NCBI GenBank assembly: GCA_027659245.1 | Contig: JAQDPW010000020.1 | Location: 1 to 39,525, forward strand | Direction of reading: 5' to 3' | Length of the DNA: 39,525 nt | Source: Streptococcaceae bacterium AM104-57 | Lineage (GTDB): Bacteria > Bacillota > Bacilli > Lactobacillales > Streptococcaceae | Shown: piece after piece, positions 30,110 to 37,091 of the stretch | How the letters are laid out: every line of letters starts with the position of its first letter | Position numbering within the stretch: the first letter of the stretch is position 1 | Notes under the pieces: model-generated | What the model was told of the DNA's origin: nothing | The model's input: the letters and a program-made list of their open reading frames with translations, nothing else | Databases searched by the model: none | Position numbers and translations under genes: made by a program

Positions 30110-30736
30110 ATGAAAATTCTAGTCATCAATGGACACCCTGATAAGGAGAGTTACTGTCAAGCAATTTTTCAAACCATTGTAGAAAATATTGATTCAAAGC
30201 ACCATGAAGTTGAAGTCATCAACCTTAATGAAGAGAACTTTGATCCTGTTCTTCGCTACGGCTATCGAAAACGTATGGAAGAAGATTCTTTTATCCTTCG
30301 TTCTCAGGAATTAATCCAATGGGCAGATCATTTCATTTTTATTTATCCTATCTGGTGGAGTAGTATGCCTAGCCTCATGAAAGGCTGGATTGACCGGGTC
30401 TTTACACCGGGGATTGCTTACTTTTCTAATGATCAGGGGAGTTTTATCTGGAATTACCTTAGAGGCAAGCAGTTTAAAAAGTTATTAAAAGGGAAAACAG
30501 CCAGTATTTACGCAACCTCCATGGCGCCCACTTGGTGGTACAAAATCTTTTCGGGTCCTATCAACATTCCAGATAGCTATGGCATCTCTGTTCTGAAAAA
30601 TGCGGTCTTGAATCACTGTGGAATTAAAATTAAGCGCGTGTGCGTACTAGGTGAAGTTGGACTGGATGTGAATACAGCAAGTATGCGTGAAGAGCATCTC
30701 CAAAAAGTAGCAGAAGAAGTTAAAAAACTATCATGA
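30110..30736 (+). CDS. NAD(P)H oxidoreductase, flavodoxin-like fold
   Basis: A 208-residue protein of the NQO/MdaB/KefF group (Flavodoxin_2 fold), probably an FMN- or FAD-dependent quinone or nitro-compound reductase. It shows the N-terminal phosphate loop VINGHPDKESYCQA, then FIYPIWWSSMPSLMKGWIDRVFTPG, the flavin/substrate motif of this family. Near the C-terminus is CGIKIKRVCVLGEVG. The start follows AAGGAGAAGATGA with good spacing. The stop overlaps an ATG (ATGA, 30733-30736) that begins the damaged membrane-protein gene. The physiological substrate is unknown. Confidence 0.85.
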   Translation: MKILVINGHPDKESYCQAIFQTIVENIDSKHHEVEVINLNEENFDPVLRYGYRKRMEEDSFILRSQELIQWADHFIFIYPIWWSSMPSLMKGWIDRVFTPGIAYFSNDQGSFIWNYLRGKQFKKLLKGKTASIYATSMAPTWWYKIFSGPINIPDSYGISVLKNAVLNHCGIKIKRVCVLGEVGLDVNTASMREEHLQKVAEEVKKLS

Positions 30737-31260
30737 AACAAAAAAATAAGAGACAGAAAACATTAAAAAAACACCAGAAATCAAAGTGAAAAATAGGTTG
30801 GTTAGACAGCGTGAACCTGTGGTTTGTGCAACATTCAACAATTGCCTGGATCCTTGATGCAAGCGTTCTTTTGTTTTCTGCTCTAGGAATATTATATCTA
30901 TTGTACGGAACACCCCTTATTCCAAGTCCCTATCGGGAACTGCATTATAGTTTTCCACTTTTTTTAAATATCGTTCTTTTGGTGAATGCATCTTATCATA
31001 CTTTCCTTCGTACCTTTAGGAAAGACTGGATTTCCTTGCGAAATTTTGCAGAAGTGTTTTTATATCCTAACGGAATTGCTTGTGTATTGCAGTTAACGAT
31101 TAGGATGACCTCTAAAAGAGGAAGAAGATTACTTCCGATATGGCCATTAGACTATCGCTATATCTGGTTTCCAATCGTTACTTACTTAATATTCTTTTTA
31201 GTAGCGATTTTGATAGGTTTTCTTTCCAAGCATATTGAAAAGAAAAGGAGTCAATCATGA
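30733..31260 (+). pseudogene. Small membrane-protein gene interrupted by in-frame TGA
   Basis: A single frame runs from the ATG at 30733, which overlaps the preceding stop as ATGA, to the TGA at 31258-31260. A TGA at 30787-30789 is its only internal stop. The first 18 codons encode a very basic peptide (MKQKNKRQKTLKKHQKSK); after the stop the frame continues KIGWLDSVNLWFVQH and four hydrophobic helices. One base change from TGG would give an intact protein of about 175 residues. A GTG at 30811 could start a shorter 149-residue product, but it has only a poor ribosome binding site (AGGTTGG ten bases upstream). The next gene also overlaps by ATGA, so the cluster was built for coupling. I do not recognise the family. 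Confidence 0.65.
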
Positions 31261-31691
31261 TAAAACATCTAACTATATTTAGGGTAATTTACCTTCTGTT
31301 CCTGGTATTCGCCTTGATTCATTTTATCTTAGGCCTCTTTGGTTTAGCCTTTACCCCAGTCTTGTGGAATTTCTGGTTCTTTGGTCTTTGTTTAACCCTA
31401 TTTATCCATCCGTGGACTATCTTCTATAAATCTAGAATCTTTCAATGGCATCACCTGATTTTTCAGGCTCTCAGTGGATTCTTTGCTCTTATAATCTGGT
31501 TTATGATCTTTTTCATTTTATCCACGGTTCCAGATTCATCTATGCCTATCAATTTAGACTACTATGTGATTAGGGAAAAAAATGAAATCAGAATCATCAG
31601 AGGATTCTTACTCCATGAAATTCATGAATATCATGACTTAGTTAATCCTTTGATTATGAAATCTAAAGTTAAGTATGTAGAAAAAAATTAA
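31257..31691 (+). CDS. Small four-helix membrane protein, unknown
   Basis: A 144-residue protein with an N-terminal hydrophobic pair (FRVIYLLFLVFALIHFILG), two more helices up to about residue 95, and a hydrophilic tail (about 97-144). The tail contains DYYVIREKNEIRIIRG and HEIHEYHDLVNP. The tail resembles a small outer-face domain, but I cannot assign it. GGAG lies in the upstream gene, and the ATG overlaps that gene's stop (ATGA). It may depend on translation of the preceding, apparently broken, gene. The function is unknown; partnership with the preceding membrane protein is inferred from coupling only. Confidence 0.65.
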   Translation: MIKHLTIFRVIYLLFLVFALIHFILGLFGLAFTPVLWNFWFFGLCLTLFIHPWTIFYKSRIFQWHHLIFQALSGFFALIIWFMIFFILSTVPDSSMPINLDYYVIREKNEIRIIRGFLLHEIHEYHDLVNPLIMKSKVKYVEKN

Positions 31692-31713
31692 ACATTAGAA
31701 AGCGAGTAAATTT

Positions 31714-32181
31714 ATGTCCCGTTCCCAATTAACGATTTTAACAAACATTTGTCTGATTGAAGACCTCGAAACTCAGCGCGTGGTTATGCAGTACCGCACT
31801 CCTGAAACCAATCGCTGGTCTGGTTATGCCTTTCCAGGAGGCCATGTAGAAAATGGTGAGGCTTTTGCGGAGTCTGTCATTCGTGAAATATATGAAGAAA
31901 CAGGGTTGACTATCCAAAATCCTCAACTTGTCGGCATTAAAAATTGGCCACTAGATACAGGTGGGCGCTATATTGTCATTTGTTATAAGGCGACTGAGTT
32001 CTCTGGTACCCTTCGCTCTTCAGATGAAGGAGAAGTTTCTTGGGTGCAAAAAGACCAGATTCCAAACTTGGATCTGGCCTATGATATGTTACCCTTGATG
32101 GAGATGATGGAAGCGCATGACAAATCTGAATTTTTCTACCCTCGCCGTACAGAAGACGATTGGGAGAAGAAAATCTTCTAG
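31714..32181 (+). CDS. mutX: 8-oxo-dGTP diphosphatase, MutX type
   Basis: Nudix hydrolase that cleanses the nucleotide pool of oxidised dGTP and prevents A:T to C:G changes. The 155 residues contain a complete Nudix box, GHVENGE then seven residues then REIYEETGL (about 48-70), preceded by WSGYAFPGG. The whole protein matches the streptococcal MutX pattern, including the C-terminal RRTEDDWEKK. AAAGCGAG before the ATG is a modest ribosome binding site. The stop codons of mutX and the convergent niaR share the palindrome CTAG at 32178-32181. Confidence 0.9.
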   Translation: MSRSQLTILTNICLIEDLETQRVVMQYRTPETNRWSGYAFPGGHVENGEAFAESVIREIYEETGLTIQNPQLVGIKNWPLDTGGRYIVICYKATEFSGTLRSSDEGEVSWVQKDQIPNLDLAYDMLPLMEMMEAHDKSEFFYPRRTEDDWEKKIF

Positions 32182-32693
32182 TCTTTTACTAAATAACCTA
32201 GCTGATCCAAGGCCTCCTCGATATAGTGGAGGTCTTGTTGTGTTTCGGCTTCGACTAGGTGATAATGGACGCCATCTGTTAATTCAGAAAGTGGTCTAAA
32301 GTCAGACCGTTCGACTTGCTCTAAAAAATGCTGAACGTCACGTCGACAAGAGAGTTTGAGCAAGGTTTCAATTTCTCCGTAGACAGGATGATCAATCAAG
32401 GTATTCTGAACACGTCCCCCATTATCGACGATAGCTAGAAGTTCTTGTCCGATTTCTTCCATCTCGTGCTTTACTTTAAACAGCTTGTGAACATACGGAT
32501 TGGTTTTGCTTTCTTTATAAATATAGCCACGATTGGTTGATAAGATAGGAGCACCGTCTGCACGAAGAACTGCAATGTCCTGAACGATAATCTGGCGAGT
32601 GACATGAAAATGTTCTGCTAAGCTTTTTCCGTTTAGAGGTTTTTGAGCTTCCTTTAAGAGTTGTAAAAGGGTTTCTTTTCTATTTTTTGTCAT
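32178..32693 (-). CDS. niaR: Niacin-responsive repressor NiaR
   Basis: A 171-residue regulator with an N-terminal HTH_11-type DNA-binding domain (SLAEHFHVTRQIIVQDIAVLRADG, about 24-47) and a C-terminal 3H domain. The 3H domain has three conserved histidines: H76-region PYVHKLFKVKHEMEE, DVQHFLEQ and DGVHYHLVEAE. NiaR represses genes for nicotinate uptake or NAD synthesis when niacin is available. It is the second gene after niaX, eleven bases downstream, so it is probably autoregulated through the palindromes at the niaX promoter. The start follows AAGAAAGAG. Confidence 0.92.
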   Translation of the reverse strand: MTKNRKETLLQLLKEAQKPLNGKSLAEHFHVTRQIIVQDIAVLRADGAPILSTNRGYIYKESKTNPYVHKLFKVKHEMEEIGQELLAIVDNGGRVQNTLIDHPVYGEIETLLKLSCRRDVQHFLEQVERSDFRPLSELTDGVHYHLVEAETQQDLHYIEEALDQLGYLVKD

Positions 32694-32703
32694 AGTCTCT
32701 TTC

Positions 32704-33231
32704 TTAATGGCGTTTTTTTAATGCTTTATAAACAGCCAATGCTAAGTAATAGTCTACCATACTATGGATAATAGTACCAAATCCAACCAGTACAAACAAG
32801 ACATAGAACATATTTTTTAGGTCGGTTCCAGTACTAGCATAAAAGATCATACAAGCTAAGACTTCAGCAATAGCATGAACCAAACCAAGTACAAAATTGA
32901 AAATCAATGAAGATTTCTTATTGTCCAAGGTTTGAGGATGTTTTTGAAGATAGAAAGCACCCAGACTTCCAAAGAAGATGTGGGAAAAGGCGCGAAGTAC
33001 GATAACAATCGGATACCCAGCCATGAGAAATCCTAAACTAGAAGCTATAATAACAAAGATAGCCATCCATGGCGAGAGAAACATAGCGATAAAAATAGCA
33101 ACGTGACTTCCTAAAGTGTAGGAAGCGGGAGGAATGACAATTTTAAAGGGCATCACCAAAGGAATCAAAATAGCGATAGCTGTCAGCAATGCGGTCAAGG
33201 TCATGAATTGTGTTTTCTTTTGTGTATTCAT
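32704..33231 (-). CDS. niaX: Niacin transporter NiaX (ECF-type substrate component)
   Basis: A 175-residue membrane protein with about six helices. It resembles S components of energy-coupling factor transporters; niaX is the known nicotinate transporter gene paired with niaR in streptococci. Recognisable segments are TALLTAIAILIPLVMPFKIV, PPASYTLGSHVAIFIAMFLSP and the C-terminal VDYYLALAVYKALKKRH. The frame is open 50 codons further upstream, across the promoter; AAAAGGAG seven bases before the ATG fixes the start at 33231. The shared ECF energising module would be encoded elsewhere. Confidence 0.9.
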   Translation of the reverse strand: MNTQKKTQFMTLTALLTAIAILIPLVMPFKIVIPPASYTLGSHVAIFIAMFLSPWMAIFVIIASSLGFLMAGYPIVIVLRAFSHIFFGSLGAFYLQKHPQTLDNKKSSLIFNFVLGLVHAIAEVLACMIFYASTGTDLKNMFYVLFVLVGFGTIIHSMVDYYLALAVYKALKKRH

Positions 33232-33246
33232 AATAACTCCTTTTAT

Positions 33247-33291
33247 CTGTATATACAGTTGTATAGTACAATAAAAAATCAAGCAAGTCAA
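33247..33291 (-). promoter_or_regulatory. niaX promoter with two palindromic operator candidates
   Basis: On the minus strand TTGACT (33286-33291), 17 bp and TACTAT (33263-33268). Two palindromes cover the -10 and transcription start: TTGTA-TAG-TACAA (33259-33271) and CTGTATATACAG (33247-33258). They adjoin without a gap, which suits a dimeric repressor such as NiaR. That NiaR binds here is inferred. Confidence 0.75.
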
Positions 33292-33375
33292 GAAGCAAAA
33301 TTGATTTTTGAGAAGATTATCTATAAATGAGGCTAAAGAATAAATAAAAATTTTAAAAAAAACAAGCAAAACCTC

Positions 33376-33404
33376 TTGCACTAATCAAAGTAGTGTGTTA
33401 TACT
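33376..33404 (+). promoter_or_regulatory. rplJ-rplL promoter
   Basis: TTGCAC (33376-33381), 17 bp, TATACT (33399-33404). Confidence 0.8.
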
Positions 33405-33410
33405 TATTAA

Positions 33411-33566
33411 TGGTTTGAAAAAACTGCCTAAGACAGTAGGGGAGCTCGACTCATAAATATCCTACCGAGGACAAAACGTATCATGTAAAAAGAAGCGTAT
33501 TGTACTTTCGTGTCTAGGTTTGGGCGCGTTTTTCTTTTGGAAAAATTCCCCAAGCAAAATAATTAC
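33411..33566 (+). promoter_or_regulatory. Ribosomal protein L10 leader
   Basis: The leader upstream of rplJ contains ACTGCCTAAGACAGTAGGGGAGC and then TCCTACCGAGGACAAAACGTAT in spaced order (33424-33482), the conserved pairing of the L10-leader RNA. AGTAGGGGA and TCCTAC can form its main stem. Excess L10 or the L10/L7-L12 complex binds this structure and represses the operon. The downstream part (33490-33540) can form a further hairpin ending in GCGTTTTTC. Confidence 0.88.
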
Positions 33567-33582
33567 GGAGGTGAACACACTA

Positions 33583-34083
33583 ATGAGTGAAGCAATTATT
33601 GCTAAAAAAGCGGAACTAGTTGACGTAGTAGCTGAAAAAATGAAAGCTGCTGCATCAATCGTCGTTGTAGACGCTCGTGGTTTGACAGTTGAACAAGATA
33701 CAGTTCTTCGTCGTGAGCTTCGTGGAAGCGAAGTTGAGTATAAAGTTATTAAAAACTCAATCTTACGTCGTGCAGCTGAACAAGCTGGACTTGCAGAACT
33801 TGCATCTGTATTTGTTGGACCATCTGCTGTAGCATTTTCTAACGAAGATGTTATCGCTCCAGCGAAAATCTTGAACGACTTTGCTAAAAACGCTGACGCA
33901 CTTGAAATCAAAGGTGGTGCAATCGAAGGCGCTGTCGCATCAAAAGAAGAAATCGTTGCTCTTGCAACTCTTCCAAACCGCGAAGGACTTCTTTCTATGC
34001 TCCTTTCTGTACTTCAAGCGCCAGTGCGCAACGTTGCTCTTGCAGTCAAAGCGGTTGCAGACAACAAAGAAGACGCAGCTTAA
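33583..34083 (+). CDS. rplJ: 50S ribosomal protein L10
   Basis: Builds the base of the ribosomal stalk and anchors L7/L12 dimers. The 166 residues match the family. The N-terminal rRNA-binding globular domain ([21 protein letters not shown]) is followed by a C-terminal helix that carries L12. Upstream in-frame codons exist, but GGAGG at 33567-33571 and the family start [11 protein letters not shown] place the start at 33583. It is the first gene of the stalk operon, under the L10 leader. Confidence 0.97.
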   Translation: MSEAIIAKKAELVDVVAEKMKAAASIVVVDARGLTVEQDTVLRRELRGSEVEYKVIKNSILRRAAEQAGLAELASVFVGPSAVAFSNEDVIAPAKILNDFAKNADALEIKGGAIEGAVASKEEIVALATLPNREGLLSMLLSVLQAPVRNVALAVKAVADNKEDAA

Positions 34084-34089
34084 TCTTAA

Positions 34090-34104
34090 GCTACGCAGCG
34101 TAGC
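34090..34104 (+). other. Short hairpin between rplJ and rplL
   Basis: GCTAC/GTAGC pair around a five-base loop, followed by A-rich rather than T-rich sequence. It may stabilise or help process the mRNA; it does not look like a terminator. Confidence 0.4.
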
Positions 34105-34159
34105 CTAGCTACGAAAAAAATAAAAAACTAATTTTAAAACTTATTTGGAGGAAATAACA

Positions 34160-34525
34160 ATGGCATTGAACATTGAAAACATTATTGCTGAAATTAAAGA
34201 AGCTTCAATCCTTGAATTGAACGACCTTGTAAAAGCTATCGAAGAAGAATTTGGTGTAACTGCAGCTGCTCCTGTAGCTGTAGCTGCTGCTGGTGGTGCT
34301 GAAGAAGCTGCTAAAGATTCATTTGACGTTGAATTGACAGCTGCTGGCGACAAGAAAGTCGGCGTTATCAAAGTTGTACGTGAAATCACAGGTCTTGGTC
34401 TTAAAGAAGCTAAAGAACTTGTTGATGGTGCACCAGGTGTCATCAAAGAAGGCGTTGCAGCTGCAGAAGCTGAAGAAATCAAAGCTAAATTGGAAGAAGC
34501 TGGAGCTTCAGTTACTCTTAAATAA
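34160..34525 (+). CDS. rplL: 50S ribosomal protein L7/L12
   Basis: Multicopy stalk protein that recruits translational GTPases. The 121 residues comprise the dimerisation domain (1-35), an Ala-rich hinge ([17 protein letters not shown]) and the C-terminal factor-binding domain with [26 protein letters not shown] lies eight bases before the ATG at 34160; an upstream in-frame ATG overlaps that site and is rejected. Codon use is strongly biased, as expected for a highly expressed gene. Confidence 0.98.
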   Translation: MALNIENIIAEIKEASILELNDLVKAIEEEFGVTAAAPVAVAAAGGAEEAAKDSFDVELTAAGDKKVGVIKVVREITGLGLKEAKELVDGAPGVIKEGVAAAEAEEIKAKLEEAGASVTLK

Positions 34526-34560
34526 TAGAGCGACTACTTTAGTAGCTTAAAAACGTGATT

Positions 34561-34595
34561 AAACCGCTATTCTTAGGAGTAGCGGTTTTTCTTTT
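34561..34595 (+). terminator. rplJL terminator
   Basis: AACCGCTA (34562-34569) and TAGCGGTT (34580-34587) form a perfect stem followed by TTTCTTTTTG. Confidence 0.92.
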
Positions 34596-34681
34596 TGTTC
34601 GAGAAGGGGCAAAAAAGGGAACAGATCATTATTTTGTGTATCTATATTTAATTTATTTTGTAAGATTCCTAATAAAATAAT

Positions 34682-34710
34682 TTTACTTTTTTATTCCTTT
34701 TTGATATAAT
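34682..34710 (+). promoter_or_regulatory. Promoter of the glycine T-box operon
   Basis: TTTACT (34682-34687), 17 bp, TATAAT (34705-34710). Confidence 0.8.
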
Positions 34711-34716
34711 AGACGA

Positions 34717-34905
34717 CAAGAAAGAATATCTTATCAGTAAATCCTAAGCGAGCCTGTGGTAGTGAGAGTCAGGTGATTGAGAGATGAGTGTGGCGCTTTT
34801 GGTAAATTTTAAAAAATAATGAAGTAATAAATTAGGGTGGAACCGCGTTTCTGACGCCCCTAGGTTAAATCAACCTAGGATTGTCGGACGCGGTTCTTTT
34901 GCTTA
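34717..34905 (+). promoter_or_regulatory. T-box riboswitch, glycine-specific
   Basis: The T-box core GGGTGGAACCGCG lies at 34834-34846, after an A-rich linker. GGC within TGTGGCGC (about 34792) is the likely glycine specifier codon, consistent with glyQ and glyS downstream. The terminator is strong: AACCGCGT (34841-34848) pairs with ACGCGGTT (34888-34895), with GAC/GTC and a perfect CCTAGGTT/AACCTAGG stem inside, then TCTTTT. The same CCGCG bases serve the antiterminator, so uncharged tRNA-Gly should switch on the downstream genes. Confidence 0.93.
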
Positions 34906-34936
34906 TTCAGTCTATTGTGTGAAAGAAAGGAGAGAC

Positions 34937-35698
34937 GTGGAAAACCTTTATCTTGTAAAAGACGATAGTCAACTAGCTGCATTTCGTGATTTTGTAGTAA
35001 GAAATACTGAAAAGTTGAAAGATTATCAATCTTTTTTAAAGAATGAACTTGCAGTCTGTGATTTACCGCAAGCCGTTATTTGGTCAAGTTTTAATGCTGC
35101 TACACAGATTATTAGGGAAAGCGCTGTTCCAGCCTATACGAATAATAGACGAATGGTTATGACGCCTGATTTAGCTGTTTGGAAAGAGTTGTATTTGTAT
35201 CAGTTGATGGACTACGAATGTTCTCAGCAAACTCAAGCAATAGAAAGTCACTATCATTCTTTATCTGAAAATTTCCTCTTACAGATTGTAGGACATGAGT
35301 TAGCTCATTGGTCGGAGCATTTTTTAGATGATTTTGATGGTTACGACTCTTATATCTGGTTCGAAGAGGGGATGGTTGAATATATTAGTCGCAAGTATTT
35401 CTTGACAGAAGAGGAATTTCAAGCGGAAAAAATTTGTAATCAATCTCTCGTAGAACTTTTTCAGAAGAAGTATGGTTGGCATTCATTGAATGAGTTTGGT
35501 TCTTCGACTTATGATAAGAATTATGCAAGTATTTTTTACGAATACTGGCGTAGTTTTTTGACAATAGATAAGTTGGTAGAAAATCTAGGTAGTGTACAAG
35601 CGGTCTTCGATTCTTATCATTTATGGGCAAATACAGATAAAACTCTTCCCTTGTTAAATTGGTTTGTTCAGCAGAAATTAATTGAAAAAGAAATATAA
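34937..35698 (+). CDS. Putative zinc metalloprotease-like protein (HExxH-x18-E)
   Basis: A 253-residue soluble protein with no signal peptide or membrane helix. HELAH at 120-124 is followed exactly 18 residues later by E143 (FEEGMVEYISRKYF), the HExxH-x18-E spacing of M1-type gluzincin zinc sites. An aromatic-rich C-terminal half follows. An in-frame GTG at 34919 is possible, but AAAGGAG lies just before the GTG at 34937, preferred here. It is the first gene after the glycine T-box, so its expression should rise when tRNA-Gly is uncharged. A peptidase that frees glycine from peptides would fit that control, but this is inference. I know the gene only as a conserved streptococcal hypothetical. 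Confidence 0.75.
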   Translation: MENLYLVKDDSQLAAFRDFVVRNTEKLKDYQSFLKNELAVCDLPQAVIWSSFNAATQIIRESAVPAYTNNRRMVMTPDLAVWKELYLYQLMDYECSQQTQAIESHYHSLSENFLLQIVGHELAHWSEHFLDDFDGYDSYIWFEEGMVEYISRKYFLTEEEFQAEKICNQSLVELFQKKYGWHSLNEFGSSTYDKNYASIFYEYWRSFLTIDKLVENLGSVQAVFDSYHLWANTDKTLPLLNWFVQQKLIEKEI

Positions 35699-35716
35699 AA
35701 ACTAAAGGAGTAAACA

Positions 35717-35794
35717 ATGTCTAAGAAATTAACATTTCACTGCGTCAGTGGCAGAGACCTCCTTACAGTCGGGCTGCTCCACGCTCAGCACTAG
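35717..35794 (+). pseudogene. Truncated duplicate of the glyQ start
   Basis: Positions 35704-35738 repeat the glyQ translation start at 35878-35912 with 30 of 35 bases identical, including AAAGGAG and the codons for MSKKLTF. After seven matching codons the sequence departs from glyQ and reaches TAG at 35792, giving a possible 25-residue peptide. The ribosome binding site is intact, so the fragment is probably translated. The five differences, four of them silent or outside the codons, show that the two copies have diverged or came from different strains. Confidence 0.75.
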
Positions 35795-35877
35795 AGTGCC
35801 TGAGCTAGACGCAGTACTAACTCGTCTTGCCTCGTATGATCGACGAGGCAGACTCGTGTCGCAAGTAATTTATAGAA
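35739..35877. other. GC-rich hairpin-rich insert upstream of glyQ
   Basis: About 135 bases, richer in G+C than the flanking genes, separate the two glyQ starts. ACTGCGTC (35739-35746) pairs perfectly with GACGCAGT (35808-35815), enclosing GCTCAG/CTGAGC (35783-35788, 35800-35805). A second stem pairs TGCCTCGT (35828-35835) with ACGAGGCA (35843-35850). No coding frame of note is seen. It could be a small mobile element, a recombination scar or a structured mRNA segment. Confidence 0.6.
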
Positions 35878-35890
35878 AAAGGAGTAAATA

Positions 35891-36808
35891 ATGTCTAAAA
35901 AATTGACTTTCCAGGAAATCATCCTTACTTTGCAACAATACTGGAATGACCAGGGTTGTATGCTCATGCAGGCTTATGATAATGAAAAAGGTGCGGGAAC
36001 CATGAGTCCTTACACTTTCCTTCGTGCTATCGGACCTGAGCCATGGAACGCAGCTTATGTTGAGCCTTCTCGTCGTCCAGCTGACGGTCGTTACGGGGAA
36101 AATCCAAACCGTCTCTACCAACACCACCAATTCCAAGTGGTTATGAAACCTTCTCCAGCAAATATCCAGGAGCTTTACCTTGAGTCTTTGGAAAAATTGG
36201 GAATCAATCCTTTGGAACACGATATTCGTTTCGTTGAAGATAACTGGGAAAACCCATCAACTGGATCTGCAGGTCTTGGTTGGGAAGTTTGGCTTGACGG
36301 TATGGAAATCACTCAATTCACTTACTTCCAACAAGTCGGTGGCTTGGCAACTGGTCCTGTTACAGCCGAGGTTACTTATGGTTTGGAACGTTTAGCTTCT
36401 TATATCCAAGAAGTAGACTCTGTTTATGATATTGAGTGGGCTCCAGGTGTTAAATACGGAGAAATCTTCCTTCAACCAGAATACGAACACTCAAAATACA
36501 GCTTTGAAGTTTCTGATCAAGATATGCTTCTTGAAAACTTCGAAAAATTTGAAAAAGAAGCAGGACGTGCCTTGGAATTGGGGCTTGTTCACCCGGCCTA
36601 TGACTACGTTTTGAAATGTTCACATACCTTCAACTTGCTTGATGCTCGTGGAGCGGTATCAGTTACAGAACGTGCGGGTTACATTGCCCGCATCCGTAAC
36701 TTAGCCCGTGTCGTAGCTAAAACATTCGTAGCAGAACGCAAAAAACTTGGATACCCACTTCTTGACGAAGCTACACGCGCAAAACTCCTAGCAGAAGAGG
36801 AAGAATAA
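35891..36808 (+). CDS. glyQ: Glycine-tRNA ligase alpha subunit
   Basis: Catalytic alpha chain of the bacterial alpha2beta2 glycyl-tRNA synthetase, a class II enzyme. The 305 residues are full length. [42 protein letters not shown] and [21 protein letters not shown] appear at the start in spaced order and contain motif 2 arginines; [14 protein letters not shown] is motif 3. AAAGGAG lies seven bases before the ATG. A truncated copy of this start lies 174 bp upstream. The gap to glyS (283 bp) is unusually long for an operon and holds a structured segment. Confidence 0.97.
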   Translation: MSKKLTFQEIILTLQQYWNDQGCMLMQAYDNEKGAGTMSPYTFLRAIGPEPWNAAYVEPSRRPADGRYGENPNRLYQHHQFQVVMKPSPANIQELYLESLEKLGINPLEHDIRFVEDNWENPSTGSAGLGWEVWLDGMEITQFTYFQQVGGLATGPVTAEVTYGLERLASYIQEVDSVYDIEWAPGVKYGEIFLQPEYEHSKYSFEVSDQDMLLENFEKFEKEAGRALELGLVHPAYDYVLKCSHTFNLLDARGAVSVTERAGYIARIRNLARVVAKTFVAERKKLGYPLLDEATRAKLLAEEEE

Positions 36809-36889
36809 GCAAGGTTACAAGAATGGAAAATGGGCAAACAAAGTGAGCCCACATGGCTACCCAGAGATAAGTCGAAGACTTGCTAAAGG

Positions 36890-37061
36890 GATAGGCGCCG
36901 CCGTACTGGTATATGGGGATTTTTGAAACGTTAGGTTCAAAAATCAGTTGGCTAAATCCACTTTGATGAGACTGTTGGAAATCGCTGTCAAGGAGACATT
37001 AGATTTCCTTACAGCCTCACAAAGTTAGTTAGCAACGTCCCCAGTACCTAAGGTGCCTATC
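36890..37061 (+). ncRNA. Candidate structured RNA between glyQ and glyS
   Basis: No significant open frame is present, but nested pairings close the whole segment. P1: GATAGGCGCC (36890-36899) with GGTGCCTATC (37052-37061). P2: GTACTGG (36903-36909) with CCAGTAC (37041-37047). P3: a perfect 10-bp hairpin, 36918-36927 with 36936-36945. P4: GTTG-G-CTAA (36947-36955) with TTAGCAAC (37029-37036). It continues as ACTTTG/CAAAGT, TGAG/CTCA, CTGT/ACAG and GGAAATC (36977-36983)/GATTTCC (37002-37008). This is a closed junction with two arms. It matches no RNA class I know; it could instead be a palindromic mobile element. Orientation is assumed from the operon. Confidence 0.6.
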
Positions 37062-37091
37062 AAAAAGAAGAAATTTTGTAAAGGAAAAAAC

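Noticed and set aside
33232..33381. Longer N-terminus for niaX
   Set aside because: It crosses the promoter and operators; AAAAGGAG fixes the internal ATG.
35137..35144. TACGAATA, the ComX (competence) box core
   Set aside because: It lies inside the coding sequence of the HExxH protein, without a suitably placed gene downstream.
36829..36885. 18-codon frame beginning MGKQSEPTW between glyQ and glyS
   Set aside because: No ribosome binding site, and its bases take part in hairpins; no support as a gene.
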